Position numbers and translations under genes: made by a program. Positions 1-7,885 of a stretch of 46,744 nucleotides of DNA are shown one piece after another; positions within the stretch are counted from its first letter, which is position 1; the number at the start of each line of letters is the position of its first letter. The DNA is from Xaviernesmea oryzae. Its GTDB lineage: Bacteria; Pseudomonadota; Alphaproteobacteria; Rhizobiales; Rhizobiaceae. Under the pieces are notes generated by a model, which saw nothing but the letters and a program-made list of their open reading frames with translations, did no database searches and had not been told where the DNA came from. Where the stretch lies: positions 1 through 46,744 of the forward strand of contig NZ_FOAM01000026.1 of NCBI RefSeq assembly GCF_900109605.1. The letters run 5' to 3'.

Positions 1-9
1 CGCGATCAT
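1..9 (-). CDS. tnpB: IS66 TnpB, first codons only (partial)
   Basis: An ATG at 7-9 overlaps the tnpA stop and reads Met-Ile-Ala before the window edge, as expected for the start of IS66 tnpB. Only three codons are visible. The call rests on position and on the usual tnpA-tnpB overlap. Confidence 0.55.
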
Positions 10-404
10 GCGTCTTCAACCGAGCGGATCAGTGCTTTCAGGACGTCAGGCGCAATGTTGGCCTCGACCTTCAGGACGCGGCCGCCCTTGCAACCGATCT
101 CGATCCGTATGGGCCGTGCCGACCGCTTTGCTGCAGGCTTGTCGACTGGGGCGGGTCGCTCGGCTTCGTCGCTCATCTCAGTGGCAATCAATGCGACCGA
201 CAGAAAGGAGACCACCGGCTCCGACCGCTCGGCCGCGAACTTGCGCCGCCAGGTATAAATCTGCTGGGGTTTGATATCGTGCCGCCGCGCGACGTCGGCA
301 ATCCTGGCATCCGGCTCGGCCGCCTCCTGCAGTATCGAAAGCTTCTCATCGTCAGACCAGTCGCGCCGACGCTCGACGCCTGTCAAAATCTCCATGCGGC
401 CCAT
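6..404 (-). CDS. tnpA: IS66 family accessory protein TnpA
   Basis: This 132-aa protein is the small first ORF of three-gene IS66 elements and is needed with TnpB and TnpC for transposition. Residues about 15-60 form a helix-turn-helix of the transposase type (SDDEKLSILQEA, then ARRHDIKPQQIYTWRRKF), typical of IS66 TnpA. The C-terminus is more variable and ends SVEDA. Its stop overlaps the tnpB start as ATGA, the usual coupling in this family. A second in-frame Met at 395 could be the true start. The gene is complete, but the element is cut by the window edge, so activity cannot be judged here. Confidence 0.9.
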   Translation of the reverse strand: MGRMEILTGVERRRDWSDDEKLSILQEAAEPDARIADVARRHDIKPQQIYTWRRKFAAERSEPVVSFLSVALIATEMSDEAERPAPVDKPAAKRSARPIRIEIGCKGGRVLKVEANIAPDVLKALIRSVEDA

Positions 405-483
405 AGTTCATCCCTGATGACGTCTCTGATGACGGAATTAGTGACGTAACTTCAGGTGTTCGCGGGAAATCTCAAAGACGGCT

Positions 484-615
484 TCACCGGACGCTTACGA
501 ACCACCAGTCGCCGGGGCGGTAGCTCGTGCTGCTTCTCACCGACCCGATCTTCTTGGCAAAGAACCAGCCAGGATCTATTCCGTCCTGCTCCCACTTGAA
601 GCCTGTCTCAGGCAT
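484..615 (-). CDS. Small unknown ORF cut by IS66 end
   Basis: A 43-codon frame starting MPETGFKWEQDG runs straight into the IS66 inverted repeat and ends on a stop supplied by the element (TGA at 484-486). Its composition (PGWFFAKKIG, then YRPGDWWF) looks like real protein rather than shadow. It may be the N-terminal stub of a host gene interrupted by the insertion. No convincing ribosome-binding site precedes the ATG and I do not recognise the family. Confidence 0.3.
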   Translation of the reverse strand: MPETGFKWEQDGIDPGWFFAKKIGSVRSSTSYRPGDWWFVSVR

Positions 616-973
616 TAGGCACCCATCATCGATTTACTCATCAACCGTATCCGGGCGATAGGATTCCTGCAACAGCCGTCAATCTGGGCTTCAATGGCGC
701 GTTTGTTATGAGAAAGCCGATCTTGCCACGACGTTATCTATGGGCTGGTCGCCGCCGGCATCAAGGTTAAGCAGAACACAGGCAGTCCAGAACTGAGCAT
801 GGCCGTAAAATTGCCCAAGGATCGCTCCAGCAGCCCAATGATCGCGTCGTGTTGCTCAGATTGCCGTTTGCCAAGAACGACGGCCAACCAGCTGCTTCCG
901 CTGACCATCGAGACGACGTGAGCCACGCAGACAGCATGATTTGCCTGACGAACAGGGCACACCGCAAAGCGCG
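616..973. other. Stretch without a convincing gene
   Basis: Between the IS66 end and the relaxase stop there are only short overlapping frames, the longest a 74-codon minus-strand one at 738-962 that I do not recognise. No clear terminator hairpin with a T-run was seen downstream of the relaxase gene. It looks like decayed DNA. Confidence 0.4.
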
Positions 974-3900
974 TTAGGGCTTTTGCTGCCGGATCGTCTT
1001 CTGTGCGTTCGTCTCTCGCTCCTGCAGCAAGGCTGCTTGGTCAGCACGCTGATGTTCGATCTCCGGTGATTGATTGACCTCAGTTGGAACCGGTTTTGAC
1101 GGATTTTGCTCGATTGATTTTTCGGCGCGTACTGCAGCCGCGGCTTCTTCCCGTCTCCGGTAAGCGTGATCTTCGCCGCCGCCATCGACCGGCGTTTCGC
1201 CGCTTTTTGCGGTTTGCTCCGCCTGGCGCACCTCACGCTGTGCTTCGGCTATTGTTTTCGCTTTGACGGTCTCCAAAGCGATTGCAATCTCAGGTTCCGT
1301 GCGGCGTAGGTCCGACGCTACGGCTACACCATTCACGAATCCTGGCGGCGTGTCTTCACGCACCGCTTCTCGCTGACCAAGAGCTTCGATCTTCCCGCGT
1401 GCCGTGGCAAGTTTCTCTTGAAGCTCGGGATTGGTGAGGTGAAAGCCATGTTGGGCCGCAAGCTCGACAGCGAGAGCCTTGTCGCGATCCGTGCCGTTGA
1501 CGGCGATGCTTCCCCATTTTTCGGCAGCGGCGCGCATCGCCGTCAACATGGAGGCAGGATCTCGGTCGACAGGCTTCACTGTCTCGCCAGTGTCGATCGG
1601 CAGCTTTTCGCTGGTCGTGCCGTCCGCAAACGCGACCGGTGTTCGACGGTCCGCGACCTTCTGGCGGGCTTCTGCTAGTTTTTCCTGAAGCTCCGGGTTG
1701 CTGAGCCGGAAGCCATGCTCGGCGGCAATCGACACAGCCAGCGCCTTCTGCCGATCGTTCCCGGTAACCGAGATCGTCTCCCATCTCTTTGCTGCCTCCT
1801 GCATGGCTGCCAGCATGGAAGCTCTATCTTCGCCAGCTGGCTTGATCGTGTCTCCAGCCTCTGCAGGTATAAACCCCGTCGGCATGACGGCCTGGGCCGG
1901 CTTTGCCTCCGTTTCACTGGTGGGAACCACCGGCTCGGAAAGTGGGGTGGAAATTTCACGCTGCTGCAGAGCGAACTGCGTTTGGGCCGGCGTGGGCCCC
2001 GCCACGACGCTCGCCCTCTCGAGCCTTTCTCGTGCAATTCGGTCGCGGGCGACAGCAAGCCTTTCCTGGAGTTCGGGGTTGGTCAGCTGAAAGCCGTGCT
2101 CTGCCGCAAGGTCGACAGCCAGTGCCTTATATCGGTCCGTGCCGTTGACTCGAACGGCGCCCCATTTTTCTGCCCCGAGCTGCAGCGCGGCTAACACCGT
2201 TTCTCGGTCACGCCAGTTGGTCACCTCAACCCGATTCCCATGGTCCGAGAAAGCGACGGCGTCGATGCGTCCGTCGGGTCCGCGATGGCTATAGCGAATG
2301 GCCTCGCCTCGGCGTTCCGCGACAAAGGCGGAGAAGTCTTTTGGGGCGGGCGTAACGTAGGTTTCCCCCTCAAGACGCCCTCGCTTCTTGTCGATCTCCG
2401 TTTGCGCCTCAAGCATCCGTGACTGGGTCGTCTTCAGTTTCGCCCGCAGCGTCCCGAACTCCTGCTGCCGCTCCGGCGGCAGGTTCTGCGCGATCGTATC
2501 GAGATTGCTTTCCATCTCGGCGAACGCCGAGGTCATCACCTCAAGGTTTGCCATCACGAGCTCCTTTCGCTCAGACGCTTCTGGGATTGTGGGGACTGCG
2601 GTTTCAAGGCTGCTGCGCAGCACGGCCTCGACGGTGCGCAGCTGGAGGCGGCCCACAAGACGTGGATCGACGGCGGTGGTGGGCTGGCTCCGTCGTGCCA
2701 TTTCCGGCGACACGACAATCTGACTGTTCGGCTCCGCCTGCGATCGAGCAAGCCTTGCAAATACCGCCTCGCTTACATCAAGCATCCGCAGGCTGCTGCC
2801 GTCGCCCGCGACGACTTGCGCGGCCGCGGCTCTATCGAGCGTGAACAGAGGTGTGGAAGATCGCGTGTCCGATCCTTCGGCCTGATAGAGACGAACAGAA
2901 TTCGGTTGGACCGCAGGCTCTAATGAGAGCGTCTCCGTAGAAGCGCCTACGCCAGTCCAAGCCGCGGCCGCAGCCATCGCGTGCCGCACGCCTTCTGGCC
3001 GAGAGGGAATATGGACGGCTTGGTCGCGGACGGCTTCGACGCGGCGCGTCACGCTCTCGGATGCTTCTCCCCGTTCGAGCCGGCGAATGTCCTTCATTTT
3101 GAAGCCCGGCGGATTGGCCCGTTCGAAACGACTGACAGCATCCATCGGAATATTCCTCTCGCGGGCTTCCGCCGCCAGCACGACACGCCAGCGGCGGAGA
3201 TCCTCGATCTTGGGATGCAGGCGCTGACCGCTCTCGGCACGCATCTTCACAACGGCATGGATGTGCAGATGCTTGCGATCCTCATGCAGCGCAAACAGGT
3301 AGCGATGATCGGCGAACTCTCGTGCCAACATCGCCCGGGCCGCCCCGACGAACGCGTCCTTTGGCGTGCCAGGCTTGGCGCTCAGCACGATATGCGCGAC
3401 GTCCCGGCGCTCCTGCGAGCGAAGGTCACGCTTCCAAGCCTTGGCCTCCTCCAGCACCGCGTCGTTCTCGCTCGGCAGTCTGCGATCGGCGCCGAATGCT
3501 CCAGCCTTATCCAACCCGATAACTGTTACGATCGATTGGCTCGTTCGATTGAGCTGACGAAGAGAGCGTGCGACACCCTCGACGCCGTGATCGAACGCAT
3601 GCAGCTGAATGACAACGCCAGTTCCCAACGTTCTTTTCAACCGATCGTCCAGCTCGCGCAGGGATTTTCTATTGTCGAAGATGCGGCCCGCCCTCCCCTC
3701 CCCCGGCTGGCGACGACGGGCGGCGCTGATGACAAGCTCGATCCGGGGTATATGCTCGTCGTCTGCTAGACTCCAGGCGATACGATGACCCGGCAGCGCT
3801 TCTTTCAGCGCCTCCCCGACCGCGTCGACGGCAACAGGTCCGGTGATCGTCAAGCGTAAGACGTCTCTGGACGGCTTACGGCCATCCACTTCGGCCCACG

Positions 3901-4423
3901 CATTCGCGACCTCTTTGATCCAGTCTTTGCCCTCGATTACCTCGCCGGAGTCGGTCTCGATAGGAAGCTCTCCGCCTCGACTCTGATAAGCGAGCAATTT
4001 GCCAACTCGCGCGCTTCCGGTCGCAAAGCTTACCAGCTTCACGACGGCAGGTTGGGAGCCTGACGCGATCGCGAGCCGCGCGATCGGGGATGACAGGGTA
4101 GCGGGCGCCTGAAATCCATTTGGCGTCTTCTCCTTGATCGCACCACGCCGACCGATGCGGCCGTTTCGCCCGCTCGGGCTGCCAAAGCGGCGCCTGCGCA
4201 GGTCGTCTTCGAATGGCACCGGCTGAGGCGTGTTGCCTGTCCAAGGTCGACCGCCGGTCATTGGCAAATTCGGATCGTCGAGGAGAAGGGGTCGGCGTTG
4301 GCGTGCCGACCCTGGACGGCCTGGCGTTCTATCCAATGACGTTAGCGTCTCCATTGCGGGCGAAGCGAAGCGGCCGCGTTCCGCTTCGCTCAACACGGTC
4401 AGGAAGCCATTGAAATCAAACAT
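974..4423 (-). CDS. MOBP-type relaxase with C-terminal LPD7 repeats
   Basis: A 1,149-aa mobilization relaxase that should nick the plasmid at oriT and lead the strand into a recipient. Residues about 340-410 carry the relaxase core: AHIVLSAKPGT followed by the metal-binding HLHIHAVV at 385-391 and the RLHPKIEDLRRWR tail typical of VirD2/MOBP proteins. Residues 125-245 look like a second, degenerate relaxase half that holds a motif-I-like tyrosine (LLAYQSRGGELP, Y146). The usual motif I spot before the histidines (about 283-300) has no tyrosine. The C-terminal third has one full and two shorter LPD7-like copies, each with KALAV..AAEHGF..NPELQEKLA. It overlaps mobC by 8 bases and is translated downstream of it. 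No coupling protein or type IV secretion gene is in the window, so the plasmid is probably mobilizable rather than self-transmissible. Confidence 0.85.
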   Translation of the reverse strand: MFDFNGFLTVLSEAERGRFASPAMETLTSLDRTPGRPGSARQRRPLLLDDPNLPMTGGRPWTGNTPQPVPFEDDLRRRRFGSPSGRNGRIGRRGAIKEKTPNGFQAPATLSSPIARLAIASGSQPAVVKLVSFATGSARVGKLLAYQSRGGELPIETDSGEVIEGKDWIKEVANAWAEVDGRKPSRDVLRLTITGPVAVDAVGEALKEALPGHRIAWSLADDEHIPRIELVISAARRRQPGEGRAGRIFDNRKSLRELDDRLKRTLGTGVVIQLHAFDHGVEGVARSLRQLNRTSQSIVTVIGLDKAGAFGADRRLPSENDAVLEEAKAWKRDLRSQERRDVAHIVLSAKPGTPKDAFVGAARAMLAREFADHRYLFALHEDRKHLHIHAVVKMRAESGQRLHPKIEDLRRWRVVLAAEARERNIPMDAVSRFERANPPGFKMKDIRRLERGEASESVTRRVEAVRDQAVHIPSRPEGVRHAMAAAAAWTGVGASTETLSLEPAVQPNSVRLYQAEGSDTRSSTPLFTLDRAAAAQVVAGDGSSLRMLDVSEAVFARLARSQAEPNSQIVVSPEMARRSQPTTAVDPRLVGRLQLRTVEAVLRSSLETAVPTIPEASERKELVMANLEVMTSAFAEMESNLDTIAQNLPPERQQEFGTLRAKLKTTQSRMLEAQTEIDKKRGRLEGETYVTPAPKDFSAFVAERRGEAIRYSHRGPDGRIDAVAFSDHGNRVEVTNWRDRETVLAALQLGAEKWGAVRVNGTDRYKALAVDLAAEHGFQLTNPELQERLAVARDRIARERLERASVVAGPTPAQTQFALQQREISTPLSEPVVPTSETEAKPAQAVMPTGFIPAEAGDTIKPAGEDRASMLAAMQEAAKRWETISVTGNDRQKALAVSIAAEHGFRLSNPELQEKLAEARQKVADRRTPVAFADGTTSEKLPIDTGETVKPVDRDPASMLTAMRAAAEKWGSIAVNGTDRDKALAVELAAQHGFHLTNPELQEKLATARGKIEALGQREAVREDTPPGFVNGVAVASDLRRTEPEIAIALETVKAKTIAEAQREVRQAEQTAKSGETPVDGGGEDHAYRRREEAAAAVRAEKSIEQNPSKPVPTEVNQSPEIEHQRADQAALLQERETNAQKTIRQQKP

Positions 4424-4826
4424 TCCCGCTCACCGCCTCGCGCGCCCGGACGCGCGCTTCGTCGCATAGCTCGCGCAACAAGATCCTCTGATCCTTGATC
4501 AGCTGTGCGAGCCGTCCAATTCCGTCCACCAGCCTATCCAGCCTTGGAATTTCCCGCTCCTCGAGAGCCGCCGCAATATCGCTCAACGTTGCACCGATCT
4601 CTAAAAGTTCGCTTATATGAATTTCTAACATTGGATGAGCGTCATGTCCAAGCGGTGGAGTCAGGCCTGCGGCGTGACGCGAAAGCTGCCGAAGCACAGC
4701 GCTGACAGTGAGATCGGCCTCATCCGCAAAGGCTTGCAAAGCGAGCCATTCCTCCGCGCTGAAGCGGACATGAACGACTTTGTCTCGAATAGGCTTCTTT
4801 CCCATATTGCGCGCCGGTCGTCTCAT
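4416..4826 (-). CDS. mobC: MobC-like relaxosome accessory protein
   Basis: A protein of about 136 aa with a ribbon-helix-helix start (KVVHVRFSAEEWLALQAFAD, then LTVSAVLRQLSRHAAGL), the pattern of MobC/MbeC proteins that help the relaxase open oriT. The C-terminal half is helical and ends in basic residues. I chose the ATG at 4826 because GGGGAAGGGA sits just in front of it; the open frame continues to 4946 but the extra 40 residues look untranslated. The stop lies inside the relaxase start (4416-4423), so the two are one operon. It is read away from the ParA-like gene, with the probable oriT between them. Confidence 0.75.
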   Translation of the reverse strand: MRRPARNMGKKPIRDKVVHVRFSAEEWLALQAFADEADLTVSAVLRQLSRHAAGLTPPLGHDAHPMLEIHISELLEIGATLSDIAAALEEREIPRLDRLVDGIGRLAQLIKDQRILLRELCDEARVRAREAVSGNV

Positions 4827-4956
4827 TCCCTTCCCCGGCGGCGCTCCCCGCGACGGCCAAGGGCGTGCTTTTGCCCGTTTCGGGCACGACCGGTTTTGTA
4901 TCACCAAAACTGCTATCCTGCCATCCAATTTTACATCATAACTCAATTATAACAGT

Positions 4957-5235
4957 GGCTTAAATGGCACCTTCGGCTGTCCTGGCTTTAGCGGCTGGGT
5001 GGGCTATATATCCGTGGCAGACACGCATGCTTGCAAGGGCTCTATTGGCAGCAAGAACATGACTGGCCAAACAGCCATTGGCGCCGTCGAAGCCAAGAGC
5101 GCCATCAGAACCATTAGAGGCTGGTAATCCATCCCTGGCTGCCGTGTCATGGAAGGCCGCGATGGCCCAGAGGGCCCGCGGCCTCACGCTGGCTGACGCG
5201 CCATTAAGCGATCAGGAGCCAAAAGGGCCAGACCC
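4957..5235. repeat. 9-bp periodic GGC/GCC region, candidate oriT or centromere
   Basis: The gap between the divergent mobC-relaxase and ParA-RHH pairs is built on a 9-bp period. In consecutive 9-mers counted from 4957, about 22 of the first 32 begin GGC or GCC and most others keep C at the third base. GGCTG recurs at 4975, 4993, 5119, 5137 and 5191, all in the same 18-bp phase. The phase stops before the ATG at 5301. Read as codons the plus strand is a collagen-like G-X-Y series broken by stops at 5125 and 5194, and the minus strand (4960-5187) is open with a small residue at every third place. It could be a protein-binding array or a decayed tripeptide-repeat gene. Confidence 0.6.
5005..5019 (+). 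other. Candidate nic-like sequence
   Basis: TATATATCCGTGGCA resembles the TATATCCTG-type core of VirD2 borders and MOBP nic sites, and lies in the gap upstream of mobC where an oriT is expected. The match is partial (CCG instead of CCTG) and the flanks show no clear hairpin. Confidence 0.3.
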
Positions 5236-5239
5236 TTGG
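5219..5239. repeat. Short inverted repeat before the ParA-like gene
   Basis: CCAAAAGGG and CCCTTGG can form a 7-bp stem with a two-base bulge, about 60 bases upstream of the ATPase start. It could be part of oriT or an operator. Confidence 0.35.
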
Positions 5240-5300
5240 CAATCTAATCTGAGGCTGTTAATGCATATATATCATTTCGTGATGTTCGCTGTGGTGCGCT

Positions 5301-5981
5301 ATGACCATTCTCGCCTTCGCGCATTCAAAGGGCGGCGTTGGGAAGTCCACGCTCTGCTTGCTGATCGCTTCTGAGCTCGCCCGCAACGGCACACGAGTTC
5401 TCATCATCGATGCCGACCAGCGGCAGCAGTCCTGCTTCCAATGGGTGCGTCGGTGCGATGCTGCCGGATCGCTTCCATCAACCCTGCGAGCCGAGGTGGC
5501 GACGAAGACGGACGACCTGAAACGTCTGCTCAGAGATCCAGACGCGGATGTAATCCTTATCGATGTTCAGGGCTCGATGAATGACTTGCTGATCGCGGCG
5601 ATCGTCGCAAGCGATTTGACCCTCGTGCCCTGCAAGGCGAATGTCATGGAAATGGTCGAGACCGTAAAGCTCTTCGAATGGGCTCAGGTAAACCTCAAGC
5701 GCGCTCCCTTGCGCCTGGTGCTCAACCGCGTCGAGGGAATCGACACCAACACGATCGCCTTCCAGGATGCGGTTCGCCTCATCCGCGAGAACGCACTTCC
5801 AGCCCTGCCAACCTTCGTTCGCGCCCGCAAGGTTTACGAGCAGTTTGCCCGCGACGCAGGCACGCTTGAGCATATCGGCCGCGAAGCGGCCAAGGCAGAA
5901 CAAATTGCGAAAGCCCGAGCAAACGTCATCGGTCTCATCGCAGACATAACCGCCGCCATCGCCCGCCCACATGAGCCCTGA
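5301..5981 (+). CDS. ParA/VirC1-like ATPase
   Basis: A 226-aa deviant-Walker ATPase without an N-terminal DNA-binding domain. The P-loop is KGGVGKST at residues 10-17, followed by VLIIDADQRQQS and, in the middle, VILIDVQGS (Walker B). This compact size fits type Ib ParA partition proteins and VirC1, which recruits relaxosomes to the secretion channel. Position next to mobC-relaxase favours a transfer role; the following RHH gene fits both. The stop is a few bases before the next start, so the two are translated together. The plasmid already has RepA as its partition ATPase, so this one probably does something else or is a second partition system. Confidence 0.8.
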   Translation: MTILAFAHSKGGVGKSTLCLLIASELARNGTRVLIIDADQRQQSCFQWVRRCDAAGSLPSTLRAEVATKTDDLKRLLRDPDADVILIDVQGSMNDLLIAAIVASDLTLVPCKANVMEMVETVKLFEWAQVNLKRAPLRLVLNRVEGIDTNTIAFQDAVRLIRENALPALPTFVRARKVYEQFARDAGTLEHIGREAAKAEQIAKARANVIGLIADITAAIARPHEP

Positions 5982-5991
5982 GGATCGGATA

Positions 5992-6303
5992 ATGACCGAA
6001 CTTCCGCCCTTCCCCTCAGCCCGGCGCAATCCTACGGATCTCGACGCCTTGATTGATGCATCCATCGGCCGACCAACGGTAGGCGCATCCTCCGCTACCG
6101 TCCCTGATGCGAGGGACACAGCCGGGCCCGACGAAAATAAACCGCTCCGAAGCACCGACCGAACTCCGACCGAGCGCTTTCGCGTGATGATCGACCCTGC
6201 GGTCATTATCGCGACCAAGCATTCCGCCCTTCAACACAAGATCGCGCCGTCTGAGGTCGTTGAGCGCGCCCTGCGGCAGTATCTCGGACTGGATAGAACC
6301 TGA
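5992..6303 (+). CDS. Ribbon-helix-helix partner (VirC2/ParG-like)
   Basis: About 103 aa, with a disordered N-terminal half rich in P, S, T and D and a C-terminal ribbon-helix-helix (TERFRVMIDPAVIIATKHSA, then IAPSEVVERALRQYLGL). VirC2 and centromere-binding proteins such as ParG and Omega share this build. It follows the ATPase after 10 bases; the ATG at 5992 with GAGG upstream looks better than the overlapping one at 5971. Likely role (inference): DNA-binding adaptor that loads the ATPase on the periodic region upstream of the pair. The 6304-6514 gap to repC holds no gene. Confidence 0.65.
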   Translation: MTELPPFPSARRNPTDLDALIDASIGRPTVGASSATVPDARDTAGPDENKPLRSTDRTPTERFRVMIDPAVIIATKHSALQHKIAPSEVVERALRQYLGLDRT

Positions 6304-6514
6304 TCCTCAGATGCGCACATACAATAAAGAGCAGCGCAGTGCAGAGCGATGAAGCACGACACAAAGCACAAATTCCTCGCAGGAGGCTATCCAAGTTTGC
6401 CGAAATCGCGGTCATGCTGAGTCGTTGACGATGCAGCACCCATGACCATGCCACGCGGGATGATCGCTCACCGCTTGCTTGATCACCCGCCCTCTTTCGC
6501 GCCAGGGGAGGCTC

Positions 6515-7732
6515 TCATGACACCTGGCGCACGTTGTCTGCCCCGGCGCTTCTGAGAAGAGCCATAAGCATGGGACCAAGCGAGAATTCGCCTTGCGCCG
6601 CCCGTCGGGTGAGATCGCGCAGATAGCCGCCGGCAGAATTGATCTGCCCTCCCCGCTCGAGGATACAGGCGATCGCGGTTGCGGCATTCTCCTGCCCCAT
6701 GACCTCGCAAGCTTCCTGATATGCCGACGGACTTACACCAAGCGTCGAACGGACGACCACCGCGGCCGACATCATGTCGCGCCAACTTACGATGCCCCCG
6801 CCAGGTCCGTAATCGATGATTTGCCTGCAGGCTCTCAACACCAATCCGAGTGGGAAAGGCGCCATCGGCTGGGCAATCGGTTTCGAATTTGCCGCAACGG
6901 CTGCGCCCTGCTCCTTTCCGGAGCTAGGTTCAAGTTCAATGTTAGAGTCAGGTTTTGAATTCTGTATGTGCCGCTCAAATTGGCCGGCATTGCCGTTCAC
7001 ATTTTCAAAATTTGTCTGATCACTCAAGCGATTGACGATCTCGTCTCGCAGAAGGCTCAGCTCATCTAGGACGCCCTCGACCTGCTGCTGGGTTGGGCTG
7101 CGCGAGAGGCTTGCAACAGCCGTAACGTACATCAACTCAAATGCCGCCCAATCGCCTTCAGCTCCTTCCTCCATGGCCGCTGTGATCAGCTTGCGGACGT
7201 CGCGCCGGCATATCGTCAGCGCTTCCCGTGCCAACCGGTAACGTCGCCGTTCAGCCACGACCTCTTGCGCCAGGTTCGCCAGTTCGTCCGCGCGCGCTAA
7301 AAGAGGCGTGAGATCGAAACCATAAGCTTGCTCGATCGCCCCTGCCCTGTCGCGATGGACATAGCGCTTTCCGTTCGGACTGTCTCGCCGTTGAATCAGA
7401 CCGGCATCGACAAGGGACGCCAAATGCCGTCGAAGCGTCGTTTCGGCAATCCCATGGGCTCGCAAGGAAAGCTGCTGGTTCGACGGAAACACGACGAGCG
7501 CATGCTCACTGGACAGTTCTGCCTCTGGGTAGAAGCTCAAGAGGGCGTTTAGGACCGCAAGCGCGCGGTCCTGCAAGCCGAGGCTGCTCTTTGCCTCGCA
7601 GGCGTCGCGGAAAACCCGCCACTTGTCGACGTGCCTTGCATTCGTTTGTTTGGCCGCATCCACTTGCCTGGAAATCAAGGCAAGCTTCGCCGGCCGCCGC
7701 CCAAAGGGCGTCGTCACACTTCCACTCTGCAT
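6515..7732 (-). CDS. repC: Replication initiator RepC
   Basis: The replication initiator of repABC plasmids, which acts at an origin lying within its own coding sequence. The protein is 405 aa, the usual length, and begins with the family signature MQSGSVTTPFGRRP. A winged-helix part follows (TTLRRHLASLVDAGLIQRRDSPNGKRY at about 110-140), and the C-terminal domain contains WRDMMSAAVVVRSTLGVSPSAY. I chose the ATG at 7732 because AAAGGTGAGAG lies just upstream; a GTG three codons earlier overlaps that site. Its expression should be held down by the antisense RNA in the gap to repB. It is convergent with the ATPase/RHH pair. Confidence 0.95.
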   Translation of the reverse strand: MQSGSVTTPFGRRPAKLALISRQVDAAKQTNARHVDKWRVFRDACEAKSSLGLQDRALAVLNALLSFYPEAELSSEHALVVFPSNQQLSLRAHGIAETTLRRHLASLVDAGLIQRRDSPNGKRYVHRDRAGAIEQAYGFDLTPLLARADELANLAQEVVAERRRYRLAREALTICRRDVRKLITAAMEEGAEGDWAAFELMYVTAVASLSRSPTQQQVEGVLDELSLLRDEIVNRLSDQTNFENVNGNAGQFERHIQNSKPDSNIELEPSSGKEQGAAVAANSKPIAQPMAPFPLGLVLRACRQIIDYGPGGGIVSWRDMMSAAVVVRSTLGVSPSAYQEACEVMGQENAATAIACILERGGQINSAGGYLRDLTRRAAQGEFSLGPMLMALLRSAGADNVRQVS

Positions 7733-7822
7733 GTCTCTCACCTTTCAAAAGGCAAAAGAAATCCGCTCGCCAAAACGACGCTCAACGCTTGACAGTGATT
7801 CGTGGAAATGCGATTCTCGCTC

Positions 7823-7880
7823 CTGCTACAAAGACGAGAGAGGGCTTCCACAACGGCGACGTTTGGGGGCCTTTTCTTTT
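7823..7880 (+). ncRNA. Counter-transcribed RNA of repABC (incA type)
   Basis: The repB-repC gap carries a plus-strand transcription unit opposite to repC. TTGACA at 7789-7794, a 17-base spacer and GATTCT at 7812-7817 would start an RNA near 7823. It ends at a hairpin, GGCTTCC (7843-7849) pairing with GGGGGCC (7865-7871), followed by TTTTCTTTT. Such ctRNAs block repC translation and set copy number and incompatibility in this plasmid family. Confidence 0.75.
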
Positions 7881-7885
7881 GCTAT

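Larger units (their letters stand above)
1..498 (-). mobile_element. IS66-family element, tnpA-side end (partial)
   Basis: The right end of an IS66-type element whose body runs off the left edge of the window. It holds tnpA, the first codons of tnpB, and a terminal inverted repeat ending at 498. Read inward, that repeat begins GTAAGCGTCCGGTGAAGCC and nearly matches the element end at 46655. The 8 bases outside it (499-506, GAACCACC) differ from those outside the end at 46655 (AGATCATC), so no target duplication links the two ends. Confidence 0.85.

Noticed and set aside
499-506. Target-site duplication linking the two IS66 ends
   Set aside because: The 8 bases outside the two ends differ (GAACCACC and AGATCATC).
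974-6303. Self-transmissible plasmid
   Set aside because: No coupling protein or type IV secretion genes were seen anywhere in the window; only mobilization genes.
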